A DNA stretch of 38,858 nucleotides from Sorangium cellulosum (lineage in GTDB: Bacteria > Myxococcota_A > Polyangia > Polyangiales > Polyangiaceae), in the NCBI GenBank assembly GCA_020720045.1, contig DYPH01000049.1, forward strand, positions 1-38,858, read 5' to 3'. Below, piece by piece: positions 1-8,035 of this stretch; position 1 is the first letter of the stretch; every line of letters begins with the position of its first letter. Below the pieces are notes generated by a model. It searched no databases. It saw only the letters and a program-made list of their open reading frames with translations, and was not told the DNA's origin. A program made the position numbers and the translations under genes.

Positions 1-46
1 CATTGCTTTGATCACATCCCGTGTAAATTGCAATTCCGAGCAGCTA

Positions 47-130
47 CCTAGGGGCCCGTCCGTCGGCGTCGACCAGCAATTTTGCTGGCAGCGGCGACGC
101 CGGAGACGGCGGGCCCACTTTCCTAGGGGC
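47..130. repeat. Palindromic element flanked by 9-bp direct repeats
   Basis: The direct repeat CCTAGGGGC occurs at 47-55 and 122-130. Between and partly over the repeats lies a long imperfect hairpin. Its outer arms start GGGCCCG at 52-58 and end CGGGCCC at 110-116; the middle arms are GGCGTCG against CGACGCC; the core is CCAGCA-ATTT-TGCTGG at 73-88. It sits directly after the stop codon of the leftward gene ending at 132, so it could end transcription of the long leftward run, although there is no T-tract. The direct repeats on a hairpin also fit a small non-autonomous mobile or REP-like element. I see no second full copy in this window. Confidence 0.5.
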
Positions 131-131
131 G

Positions 132-1094
132 CTACGGCGCCAGGAGGGTGACCGCCACCGAGCTGCCGCTGGAGAGGCCGCTGGAGAGGCCGCGCTCTTC
201 GGTCAAGTAGTGGGTCAAGGCGGCCCGGTCGGCGGCGGAAAGTGGTTTTGAAGAAAGCGACGTAATCAGTGATTGATGTGTCGAAGTGCACGCGCCAAAC
301 GGCGTGTCGTAGCGCTGGCCGCGATCGAGCCGGAACAGCGCAAGGAGTTCGTCGCTCGCCGGCGCATATACCTGAATTTGCGCGAGGAAGAAGGCGCCGT
401 CGGTGACCTTTGCCGTCTTCGCCAGATCGCGCACCTGGTAGGCGTAGACGGTCCTCTGGACGTCAGACTTAAACGTCGTTGTTCCGAAACCTGCCTCGCA
501 TGATTGAAAGATCTGCGTCGTTGGGATCAGGATTCGCGTCGGATGCCTCCCCGTCAGCGCGGGCGTCCAGGCGGCGATCGTGTGGTTGCTTGTCGGCCAA
601 AAGAGGCCGACCTGCTTCACACCGACCTGCGTCGCGAGGAACGCAAACAGTGCCGAGATCTCGTCGCACTCGGCGGTGACCGACGGCGCGACGAGGCTCC
701 GGAGCCCGCTCGTTGGTGCCGATTTCTCGAGCCCCTTCCATAGCTTTGTGGAGGCAGGCTCCTCGTTGGTGATCGCCCAGCGGACGCCGAAGAAACCGGC
801 ATCTCGGGTCGCTTCAAACAGCGCACGGAGGCGAACGAACTCGCGAAAGGTGGCGGCCCGCTCGTCGTTGTTGGCGAAGGTTGACTCGGGAAAGAGCGCG
901 GCGAAGCGCGGTTCGGCGACGTCGGTCGGGAGCGCGTCGAGGGTCCGATTCAGGGCGGCGACGAAGCTAGTTGCGCCGCCGCTCTCGTCGGAAAAATGAT
1001 ATATAACAGGAGGTTTTGTGACCTCCGCGCGACTCGCGTCCGTCGACGCGAGCACGAGCAAACCGGCGGCGACGACGTTTCTTCGGAGGCGCAT
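132..1094 (-). CDS. Secreted transglutaminase-like protein, function unknown
   Basis: This is a 320-residue protein with an N-terminal signal peptide (MRLRRN followed by a short hydrophobic run ending near SRAEV), so it is probably exported to the periplasm. The middle resembles a transglutaminase-like cysteine protease core: a Cys in AECDEISALFAFLA, then VGVKQVGLFW, then a His in SNHTIAAW about 30 residues later. In the usual fold a third residue, Asp, follows in a 'DPT'-like strand; here that strand reads ILIPTTQIF, so the Asp is not obvious. The C-terminus is Ser/Gly-rich (GLSSGLSSGSS). It is the last gene of the leftward run, 47 bases after the TPR-type protein. The family call is inference; an unrelated hypothetical secreted protein is possible. 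Confidence 0.5.
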   Translation of the reverse strand: MRLRRNVVAAGLLVLASTDASRAEVTKPPVIYHFSDESGGATSFVAALNRTLDALPTDVAEPRFAALFPESTFANNDERAATFREFVRLRALFEATRDAGFFGVRWAITNEEPASTKLWKGLEKSAPTSGLRSLVAPSVTAECDEISALFAFLATQVGVKQVGLFWPTSNHTIAAWTPALTGRHPTRILIPTTQIFQSCEAGFGTTTFKSDVQRTVYAYQVRDLAKTAKVTDGAFFLAQIQVYAPASDELLALFRLDRGQRYDTPFGACTSTHQSLITSLSSKPLSAADRAALTHYLTEERGLSSGLSSGSSVAVTLLAP

Positions 1095-1141
1095 GCCGAC
1101 CTAGCGGCGGCCGCGCCCGAAGTGTGACGCGAAATCGCGCT

Positions 1142-2086
1142 TCAGCGGAAGGCGGGGGCGACGTTCACGTTGATGACCGCCGTTCCTGGGCCCGAATTGC
1201 TGTTTGATTTAAACACTCCGGCCAGCGCAAGGCCGCCGACGACCGCCGCCGCACCGACGACGCCGCCCGCGATGGCGACCGGCACGACCCAGCCCTTCGT
1301 CGGCTCGCGGACGACGGTCCGCAGCGGATCGACGGCGTCGCCGCGGGTGGCGATCGGGAGGCCGTCCTTGCCTTGCCCCTCGAGGTAGTAGTCGATGAGG
1401 GGCGCCTTCACGGCAGCGCCGGGGACCTGGGTTCGGAAGGTGCCGCCGGCGAGGGTGACCGGCAGGGCGACGAAGGTCTTTGTGCCGCTCCGATAATGGA
1501 GCGTGAGCTTAGCGAGGCGATTTTCGGGGTCTTCCACGCGCCCCGTGATGGTGAGCGTCTCGCCGACGGCGACCTCGCTCGATGCCTGGCTCTTGACGAG
1601 GACCGGCTTCGGCGGAGGGGCGGCGGCGGTCACGAGGCCGGGGCGCCCGTCGTCGATCCAGCGCTTCTTGGCGGCGTCGAAGAAGTCCCGAAAACGGGGA
1701 GATTCACTCGTCGGGAGCGCGTAGTCGGGCTTTTGCGCGAGGAGCCCACGCACGGCGCTCTCGGCCTCTTCCGCGTGGCCGATCGTGATATAGTCGAGGG
1801 CCAAAAGTCGATAAATATCGACTCGTTGTTCCGTCGTCAGGTCCGGCCGAAGCAGCGCTGCCGAGAGCGCCTGGATCGACTCTTCGTACTGCTGATCCTC
1901 AAAGAGGGAAGCGCCCCGCGCGAGGAGGTCGGCTGCCTTCTTCCCACCCGGGGCGGCAACGGCCGGCTTCGCCTGGGCGAGCACCGTCGCGGGATGGCTC
2001 AGCGCAACAAGCTGGGCGACAGCGAGCGTCGAAAGAAGACGGCCCGCCCGGCGGCGGAAGACGGAGAGGGGGCGGACTTCGCTCAT
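1142..2086 (-). CDS. TPR-type exported protein with C-terminal membrane helix
   Basis: The protein has 314 residues from the ATG at 2086. An in-frame ATG at 2101 would add five residues (MDGGA), but a G-rich ribosome-binding stretch lies just before 2086. The N-terminus (MSEVRPLSVFRRRAG, then a hydrophobic stretch ending ATVLAQA) is a signal peptide or anchor. Residues of roughly 45-125 are helical and TPR-like (ADLLARGASLFEDQQYEES, then RVDIYRLLALDYITIGHAEEA). The middle is beta-rich, with GETLTITGRVEDPENRLAKL and a short Ig-like pattern. Near the C-terminus is one membrane helix (WVVPVAIAGGVVGAAAVVGG). Similar exported TPR proteins are common in myxobacteria. It lies 41 bases after the CapA-family gene. 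I do not recognise a specific function. Confidence 0.6.
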   Translation of the reverse strand: MSEVRPLSVFRRRAGRLLSTLAVAQLVALSHPATVLAQAKPAVAAPGGKKAADLLARGASLFEDQQYEESIQALSAALLRPDLTTEQRVDIYRLLALDYITIGHAEEAESAVRGLLAQKPDYALPTSESPRFRDFFDAAKKRWIDDGRPGLVTAAAPPPKPVLVKSQASSEVAVGETLTITGRVEDPENRLAKLTLHYRSGTKTFVALPVTLAGGTFRTQVPGAAVKAPLIDYYLEGQGKDGLPIATRGDAVDPLRTVVREPTKGWVVPVAIAGGVVGAAAVVGGLALAGVFKSNSNSGPGTAVINVNVAPAFR

Positions 2087-2127
2087 CGCGCCCCCGTCCA
2101 TAGCCGGAACTGCGCTGCGCGTCGCGG

Positions 2128-3432
2128 TCACTTGCACGCGGTGAGGACGCCGTTCACGAGGGTCGCCGCCGTCTCGACGATCGGCGCATCGGCCTTCGTC
2201 ATATTCTGTGCATGATACATCGTCTGCGTAAACGAGACGGTCGCCTTCCCGGAGGCGCCCGCCGCCGCCGACTCGGCAGGGAGAGCGGTGCGAATCGGCG
2301 TTTTCTGCATGTAAATTGGGGTGTAGCGGGCGCCGTTTACGACGGTCTTTCCGTCCGCCTTCTTGGTGAGACCGACGTACATGACCGTCGACTTCCAGGT
2401 CGCTGTCGAGCTCGAGACCCCCTCGACCTGGTTCGAAACGAAGTTCCCGAGCGAGTAGAGGACGAAGCCTTCGTGGCCGTCCTTCTTGGAGACGACCTTC
2501 TCCCAGGGCTGTGGCACGTGGGGATGGTTTCCGAAGACGACGAGCGCGCCCGCATCGACAAACGCTTGCGCGAGTTCCTTCTGTTCGGGGCGCGCCTTCA
2601 ATTCGTATTCCACGCCCCAATGGGGCGTCACAACGACGGCATCGTTGGCCTTCGCGAGCGTGCCGATCGTCTTCATGATGAAGTCGCGATCGCGCCCGCA
2701 GTTGAGGACCTGTTTCTTGGAATCGGGGATCCCGTTTGTAGCGCCAGCGACAGAATTTGAGGCGTACGAGCAGGCCAAGTAGGCGACTTTCATCGTCTTC
2801 CCGGACGCGGTTCGCCGCTCGATGACCGTCGACCAGTCGTGGCTGGCGACGTCGCCGCCTTCGCTGGTGCCCGTATAGGGGAGCCCGTACTTCTTGAAGT
2901 TTGCCAGCGTAGCAAGGACACCCCCGGAGCCCTTGTCGAGGGAGTGATTGTTCGCCGAAGAAACGACGTCGAAGCTCGCTTTGAGCAGAGCCGGCATGAG
3001 CGTCGGATTGTAGTTGAAGGCCGGGTAGCTCGACGGGGCCTTGCTCTCGTCGGCGGGCCCTTCGAAGTTTGCGTAGGAAATGTCCGCCTTTTCGAACAAC
3101 GGAACCGACTTCGACCAGAGCGAGCCGAAATCGTCGTTGCTCGCGTCTTTGTCGGTGCTCTTCGCCTGAAGCTGAAGCGGCATGTGCAGGAGCACATCGC
3201 CGACCGCCGAAAGCGTCAGACGATCGCCAGCCGCGCACGCTTCGGAAAAGACGAGCGGCGCCGCTGCGACGGGCGGGTTCGGATTGACGAGTTCATCCGG
3301 GAGGTTAGCCGTCTCGTCGAGGCCATCGAGGTCCTCTTCGCCGGTCTCCGTCGAGCAGGACGCGAGGAAGAGCGCCCCCGGCACAAGGAGCGCGGGGAGG
3401 AGAGCGGCGAGACGGCGCGGACGGAGCTGCAT
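2128..3432 (-). CDS. CapA/PgsA-family metallophosphoesterase lipoprotein
   Basis: The protein has 434 residues. The signal peptide ends in a lipobox (ALFLASC), so it is probably a lipoprotein. The body follows the CapA / poly-gamma-glutamate synthesis family: LSAVGDVLLHMPL (metal-binding GD), SYANFEGP (the 'NLE' motif with F for L), VVSSANNHSLDKG (NNH), VVTPHWGVEY (HWG), VVFGNHPHVPQPWE (GxHPH) and FVLYSLGNFVSNQ. These residues build the calcineurin-like two-metal site. Family members act in capsule or polyglutamate export or anchoring, but many standalone homologues have unknown substrates. No pgsB/pgsC or capsule genes lie nearby, so polyglutamate synthesis is not supported by context. An Asp/Glu-rich linker follows the lipid-modified Cys. 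Confidence 0.85.
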   Translation of the reverse strand: MQLRPRRLAALLPALLVPGALFLASCSTETGEEDLDGLDETANLPDELVNPNPPVAAAPLVFSEACAAGDRLTLSAVGDVLLHMPLQLQAKSTDKDASNDDFGSLWSKSVPLFEKADISYANFEGPADESKAPSSYPAFNYNPTLMPALLKASFDVVSSANNHSLDKGSGGVLATLANFKKYGLPYTGTSEGGDVASHDWSTVIERRTASGKTMKVAYLACSYASNSVAGATNGIPDSKKQVLNCGRDRDFIMKTIGTLAKANDAVVVTPHWGVEYELKARPEQKELAQAFVDAGALVVFGNHPHVPQPWEKVVSKKDGHEGFVLYSLGNFVSNQVEGVSSSTATWKSTVMYVGLTKKADGKTVVNGARYTPIYMQKTPIRTALPAESAAAGASGKATVSFTQTMYHAQNMTKADAPIVETAATLVNGVLTACK

Positions 3433-3478
3433 GGGCGGCGAGAGTACCCGGCAGTCCTCCGGTTACAAGATCGATGTT

Positions 3479-4918
3479 TTACTCCGCGAGTGAACGGGCA
3501 CGCCGGAGGGCCGAAAGCGCCGCTTCTGGGTCTGTTTCCGCGAGCGCCCATCCGCGGGAGAGGCTCCTCTCAAACAGCATTTCTGCCGCATGGGGCTCTG
3601 CCCTCCGGTGGGCAGTTTCAAGCAGTGCCAGTCGCGTCGCCTCGGCGAGGGCGGCGCCATCGACGGCGCTACCCGCCGGGCTGAGCGGGACAAAAACGGC
3701 CTTTGCGAGAAGCAAAAATCCACACTTCGGTGAACTACCTAACGCAGCAAAGCGAAGGGCGACACGTTGTGCAGCCGTTCGGACCCCTTCATGTTCATGC
3801 CCAAGAGTCAGCAACAAAAGCGAAGAAACCGCATTTGTTGCGCCGCCCAAAGGATCGGGGCCGGCGAGTGCCCGTGCGAGCCTGTCGAGGGCAAATTCGC
3901 AGGCGGCCGTCCGCTTCGCCTGGAGGTCGGCGAGGGCGGTCAAGGTCGCCGTCGTGACCGGGTTTGGGGCGTAAGACGGGGGCGTCCCCGCGTAGGCATC
4001 CCGGGCGGCGAGGAAGGCGGTCAGGTAGCCGGGATCGCGGCTTGCGGGGCCGTTGTCCGACGCGAGAGTTGCCCCGGAACGCGCCTGGAGGGCCCCTTCG
4101 AGGCGACCGACGAGGGTGCCGCGGAGGCGTTCATCGGGAGTCTCGGCAAAGAGGGCGCGGAGGCGCTCGATCTCCAGCGGAGTTGCGGTGGCGACGAGGC
4201 GATCGGCCGCCTTGGCCGCAAGCACGAGCGCGCGACTGGCAACAGCGGAAGCGGCAGCCCCTCCAGCGCGTGGGCGCGCGTCGCGCAGGAGTTCTTGGAG
4301 GAGCGTGAAGCCAGAAGCTCTGGAAAAACGGCTCTTTGCACCGATGAGCGCCGCCGCGATGGCGAGCTTGCCGGCGTCGTCCACAAGCGCGACGTCGATG
4401 CTCTTGGCGAGCGCTGCGGCGGTCTCGCCTTCGTCGGGCGTCAGGAAGGGCAGCAGACGGGCAGTGGATGCAGCATACACGCGTTCGTCCCCCTCGGCGG
4501 TCGCGCGCGTGCGTGCCTCCTCGTAGATCGCCCGCGCGGTGTCGGGGCGAACCGCCTCGGCGACCCTTCCATACAGATAGCCGGCGAGGGCCCGTTTCGT
4601 TCGCGTCGCCTCCGCTTGGGCGAGGCGGTGGGCGAACGGTTTGCCAGGCCCGCTGGGGGCCGCGAAGAGCGCCAGGACGAGCCCGCGGAGGTCGTCGAAG
4701 TGTCCCCCTTGGGCGGTCGGCCAGAGGGTGACGAACGCGTCGAGGGCGTCGACGTCTTCCGCCGCCCGCGCGCATCGCAGACCGGCGAGGATCGCCCGCG
4801 TCCGTTCCGGCTCGGTGGCGCTCGTCGCGAGCGTCCGGTAGGCGGGGAGCGCGGCGCGCGAGCCGGCATTTCGCTCCAGGGCGTCGGCGGCAGCGAAGGC
4901 GGCGGCATAGAGCAACAT
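3479..4918 (-). CDS. Alpha-helical repeat protein, partner candidate of Hsp70
   Basis: The protein has 479 residues and starts three bases after the stop of the Hsp70 gene, so the two are almost certainly co-translated. It is Ala/Leu/Arg-rich and predicted to be almost entirely helical, with short paired helices typical of TPR or HEAT-type solenoids (for example RTLATSATEPERTRAILAGL, and AIYEEARTRATAEGDERVY near the middle). There is no signal peptide and no catalytic motif I recognise. It ends EAALSALRRARSLAE. Position suggests a role as co-factor or client adaptor of the Hsp70; this is inference. The next gene (CapA family) follows after 46 bases. Confidence 0.65.
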   Translation of the reverse strand: MLLYAAAFAAADALERNAGSRAALPAYRTLATSATEPERTRAILAGLRCARAAEDVDALDAFVTLWPTAQGGHFDDLRGLVLALFAAPSGPGKPFAHRLAQAEATRTKRALAGYLYGRVAEAVRPDTARAIYEEARTRATAEGDERVYAASTARLLPFLTPDEGETAAALAKSIDVALVDDAGKLAIAAALIGAKSRFSRASGFTLLQELLRDARPRAGGAAASAVASRALVLAAKAADRLVATATPLEIERLRALFAETPDERLRGTLVGRLEGALQARSGATLASDNGPASRDPGYLTAFLAARDAYAGTPPSYAPNPVTTATLTALADLQAKRTAACEFALDRLARALAGPDPLGGATNAVSSLLLLTLGHEHEGVRTAAQRVALRFAALGSSPKCGFLLLAKAVFVPLSPAGSAVDGAALAEATRLALLETAHRRAEPHAAEMLFERSLSRGWALAETDPEAALSALRRARSLAE

Positions 4919-4921
4919 CGG

Positions 4922-7519
4922 CTACTTGGCGCCGCGATCGGTGACGAGGCCCATCTGCGGGAGGCGCTCGCAGGCGACCTCAAGGCGCTCCAGCTCCTCT
5001 TCCGCGGCGATGAGCTTGTCGAGGATCCCCTTTGTCGATTTCTGGAGGCCGTCCGCACCACTCAATGCGGCCAGTGCCGGCTCGACGACCTCGCGGAGGC
5101 GACCCTCGATGCGCGTACGCTCTGCATTTTGTGCGGCGCGAAGCTCTTCCGGTGCCGTCGTGACCTGGTCCTCCAGCTTCCTGCGAACGAGGAATGCCCA
5201 GGCGCTTACGTTCGACAGGCGCGTCCGCAGGTAGCTCGGATCGTTGATGTCGACGCGGCTCCACTCCTCCTGCGTCGCCGTCTCCAAGAGCGCTTGAACC
5301 TCATTGTTTACCCGCCGCCAGGTCGCAGCGTCGTTCGTCGCGAAGGCCTCGTGGGCCTTGTCGTCGAGGCTCTCGATGCGCGCCTCCCACTGCTCGCGGC
5401 TCATGCCGGCGAGGCTCGTCTCGACGCGGTACGCGATCCGCTTGAGGCGCCCCATCCGCTCTTCGTATTTCTCAAGCGGCGGCGCAAGAACGTCCCCCGA
5501 TCCGCCTTTGAATTCATCGATCAAGTCGCGGAGTTGTCCGGAAAGCTGCGGGAGTTTATCCGGGTTGATACGCGCGGCATCGCGGATTTGACCGACGAGC
5601 AACGTCGACCGCTCTTGGAAGGCCTGCCCCGAGTGCCCCCAGAGGGCACGACTCGCCGATTCCGACTCTTCCAATAGCGCGTCGAGCTGCCCTTTCGGAT
5701 CGAAGGCGAGTGTATCGGGCGCCTCAACAATCGCCTGAACCTCTTGATTCGCGACGAGCGCACGCGCTTCGATGCGCATCGATTCGTCGCAACGAATCGT
5801 CACTTCCACCGGGGAACCAATCGGAAGATCCTTCGGTACATCAATGATCAGCGTCTTGATCGGAAGGCGATTTTGGAGCAGTCGGAGGACGACGGCGCCG
5901 CTCTGGTCGACGGTGAACAGCAGCGTCGACGCCTGCGTCGGCAGGCCGGTCCCTTTGGCAAGCACCACCCGACGATCGCGGCGGCCGGCGCGGACGACCT
6001 CGATGCCGATGTCCTTCGCGACGACCGCAGCTCGTGTGAGCGCCGTGGGGCGTGGCCGCAAGTCCCCGCGATGCAAAGGAATTTGGAACTCGGCTAGCGG
6101 CATCGCGACCGCATTCTGAAAGGCGAAGGTCACCTGCTTTTCCGGCTCTTCCGGGAGCGTCACGGTGAGCGCGATCGTCGGTCGTTCCCCATCGGGGACC
6201 GCCGCCTCTCCGAGAATGTCTTCGCCGTCCCAGAGGGCGATTTGCTTGGAGCCGGCCGGCGCTTTTTCGACAACAAAGCGTAGGGGAAGCGTCGCCGACT
6301 GCCCGAGAAGTGGTGTTGAAAAAAGCAGAGATGCCGCTTTGTCATCGGTCATCACGCGGAGCCCCCCAAGGCTCGACGCATGAACGGCAGCTCCGAGCGC
6401 CACGCAGGTGTCTACGTCGTCTTGAAGCGGGGGGCGCTGCCCCTTGGTTTTTGCGCAAAGCGCTTCAATCACGCGACGAACGACGAGTGGCACGCGCGTC
6501 GACCCGCCGACGAGCACGACGTGATCGAGGTCTTCTAGGCGGAGACCCGCCCGCTCTTCGGCTTCGGCGAGGGCGCGTTCGCAGCAGGCGATCGTCTGCT
6601 CGACGAGCGGCGAAATCACCGCCTCGTAGTCGGCGCGACCAATGTCCGCTTCAAAGGGGACAACTGCGCCATTCTTATCGCGGAGAAGCTCAGTTTTCGC
6701 GACGTGCACGACTTCGGTCATCGTCAGCGACTCTTTGATCTCCTGCGCAAGGTGCATGAGCCTCAAAAAACGAACACGGTCGTGGAGATCGGTGCTCGGC
6801 GCCAGATCGAGGGCAAAGCCTTGCCCGACAAGCTGCTTCCGAAGGTGCTCGGCAAAGGCGCGGTCGAGGTCGTCGCCGCCGAGGAAATTGTCTCCGTCGA
6901 GAGCGACGACTTGGTATTCGCCGCCGAGGCTACGGAGGATCGAAACGTCGAAGGTCCCACCGCCAAGGTCGTAGACGAGGAAGGTCCTATCGCCACTGAT
7001 TTCGGGATGTTTCCAGGTTTGATAAATGGCAGCGGCCGTCGGCTCCTGCAGAATGCCGATGACCTCCAAGCCGGCGATTTCTCCTGCTTTTCGCGTCGCC
7101 TCAACCTGTGGCGCGTCGAAGTAGGCGGGGACGGTAATCACGGCGCGCGCGAGCGGGAGCGTTCCCGGGCCGCCATCCCCTGCGGCAAGCTGCTCGCGGA
7201 GCGCCTCTACGAGGCTCGCGAGGATTTTCGCGGAGATTTCCTCCGGCGTGAGCATGTGGGGGCCGCAAGGGACCTTCGTGCGCTGCCCCATCTTCCGCTT
7301 GATCGACTCGACGGGCGGCTCTTCGGCGGTGCGCCGCGCGCGGGCCGGGTGGCCGACGACGAAGCTTTGCGCCTTCTCATCCCACGCGACCGCCGACGCG
7401 AAGGTCCGGCGCCCGAAACGATCCTTGTAGAGTACAATCTCGCGTTCGGACGGCGGCAGCCACGCGGCCTCCGAGTTCGTCGTCCCGAGATCGATGCCAA
7501 CGGCTCTATCGAAGATCAT
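4922..7519 (-). CDS. Non-canonical Hsp70 (DnaK-family) chaperone with extra domains
   Basis: The protein has 865 residues, against about 640 for DnaK. The ATPase domain is complete: GIDLGTTNS at residues 8-16, a connect-type motif AVITVPAYFDAPQ near 126-138, EPTAAAIY at 159-166, YDLGGGTFDVS at 183-193 and VGGSTRVPLV at 337-346. The usual VLLLDVTPLSLGIET linker is not present. Instead about 110 beta-rich residues (roughly 385-495) come before a recognisable substrate-binding segment (KDIGIEVV, then VVLAKGTGLPTQ and FTVDQSGAVVLRLLQN). The helical C-terminal part, about 620-865, is longer than the DnaK lid and lacks the acidic EEVKD-type tail. A good Shine-Dalgarno (AGGGGAG) precedes the ATG. 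Neighbours are a J-like protein and helical-repeat proteins. There is no CIRCE element upstream. Confidence 0.9.
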   Translation of the reverse strand: MIFDRAVGIDLGTTNSEAAWLPPSEREIVLYKDRFGRRTFASAVAWDEKAQSFVVGHPARARRTAEEPPVESIKRKMGQRTKVPCGPHMLTPEEISAKILASLVEALREQLAAGDGGPGTLPLARAVITVPAYFDAPQVEATRKAGEIAGLEVIGILQEPTAAAIYQTWKHPEISGDRTFLVYDLGGGTFDVSILRSLGGEYQVVALDGDNFLGGDDLDRAFAEHLRKQLVGQGFALDLAPSTDLHDRVRFLRLMHLAQEIKESLTMTEVVHVAKTELLRDKNGAVVPFEADIGRADYEAVISPLVEQTIACCERALAEAEERAGLRLEDLDHVVLVGGSTRVPLVVRRVIEALCAKTKGQRPPLQDDVDTCVALGAAVHASSLGGLRVMTDDKAASLLFSTPLLGQSATLPLRFVVEKAPAGSKQIALWDGEDILGEAAVPDGERPTIALTVTLPEEPEKQVTFAFQNAVAMPLAEFQIPLHRGDLRPRPTALTRAAVVAKDIGIEVVRAGRRDRRVVLAKGTGLPTQASTLLFTVDQSGAVVLRLLQNRLPIKTLIIDVPKDLPIGSPVEVTIRCDESMRIEARALVANQEVQAIVEAPDTLAFDPKGQLDALLEESESASRALWGHSGQAFQERSTLLVGQIRDAARINPDKLPQLSGQLRDLIDEFKGGSGDVLAPPLEKYEERMGRLKRIAYRVETSLAGMSREQWEARIESLDDKAHEAFATNDAATWRRVNNEVQALLETATQEEWSRVDINDPSYLRTRLSNVSAWAFLVRRKLEDQVTTAPEELRAAQNAERTRIEGRLREVVEPALAALSGADGLQKSTKGILDKLIAAEEELERLEVACERLPQMGLVTDRGAK

Positions 7520-7598
7520 GAGGCTCCCCTACACGGTGACGCGGTCGATGGTTCCAAGTTAGCTGCAGAATGCATGAATGTACGGAGGTCATGAACCC

Positions 7599-7955
7599 TC
7601 AACGCGCGCCAGCGAGCAACGGGTCTTCGAGGGGGTTGTCGGGCGGCGAGAGGTCGGCGCCGAGCCCATCGCCGATCGCCGGCAGGACGATGAAATCTTC
7701 AGCTTCTACGGAGATTTCCGGGCGTACAGCCCGTTTGCGTGCCGGCGGTTTCCCCGGTGTGGGTCCCCGCGGAGGCATCGCGCGGAGCGCGTGAATCACG
7801 CGATCCCGGGGGTGGCCGACGAGCGCCTCCCAGGCATTTCGAAGGGCATTCCGCTCGTCGTCGTCGCGCGCCACTTCCATGCGGCCGCGGAAATAGGCGG
7901 TGATCGCCGCGGGGCCGAGCGTCGGGTCGATGCCAAAGGCGTCAAAAGGGTTCAC
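7599..7955 (-). CDS. Small J-domain-like protein lacking HPD
   Basis: The protein has 118 residues from a GTG at 7955. The chosen start begins VNPFDAFGIDP, which aligns with the first turn of a J domain (compare DYYEVLGV). AAITAYFRGRMEVARDDD then follows like helix II, and ERNALRNAWEALVGHPRDR like helix III. The HPD tripeptide that stimulates Hsp70 ATPase should lie between those helices and is absent; that loop reads ARDDDERN. The tail (after KPPARKRAVRPEI) is short, acidic and Pro-rich. It lies 79 bases upstream of the Hsp70 gene on the same strand, which supports a role with it. Confidence in the J-like fold is moderate. Confidence 0.6.
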   Translation of the reverse strand: MNPFDAFGIDPTLGPAAITAYFRGRMEVARDDDERNALRNAWEALVGHPRDRVIHALRAMPPRGPTPGKPPARKRAVRPEISVEAEDFIVLPAIGDGLGADLSPPDNPLEDPLLAGAR

Positions 7956-8035
7956 GCAGGCGGGGAGGGTAGAGCCGATCGCTCCGGCCGTCTCGCGGCT
8001 TATGCCTGCGCCGCCGCCCGCGACCCAATTTCGAG

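Noticed and set aside
2087-3238. N-terminal extension of the 1142-2086 gene back to 3238
   Set aside because: It runs antiparallel in frame through the CapA-family gene on the same strand; the extension is Arg-rich with no homology, while a signal peptide and G-rich leader support 2086.
3767-5677. Rightward open frame of 636 codons opposite the Hsp70 and helical-repeat genes
   Set aside because: Arg/Gly-rich composition without motifs; it is the antisense shadow of two well-supported leftward genes in GC-rich DNA.
7520-7598. CIRCE heat-shock operator upstream of Hsp70
   Set aside because: No TTAGCACTC-N9-GAGTGCTAA-like sequence is present in this or the neighbouring gaps.
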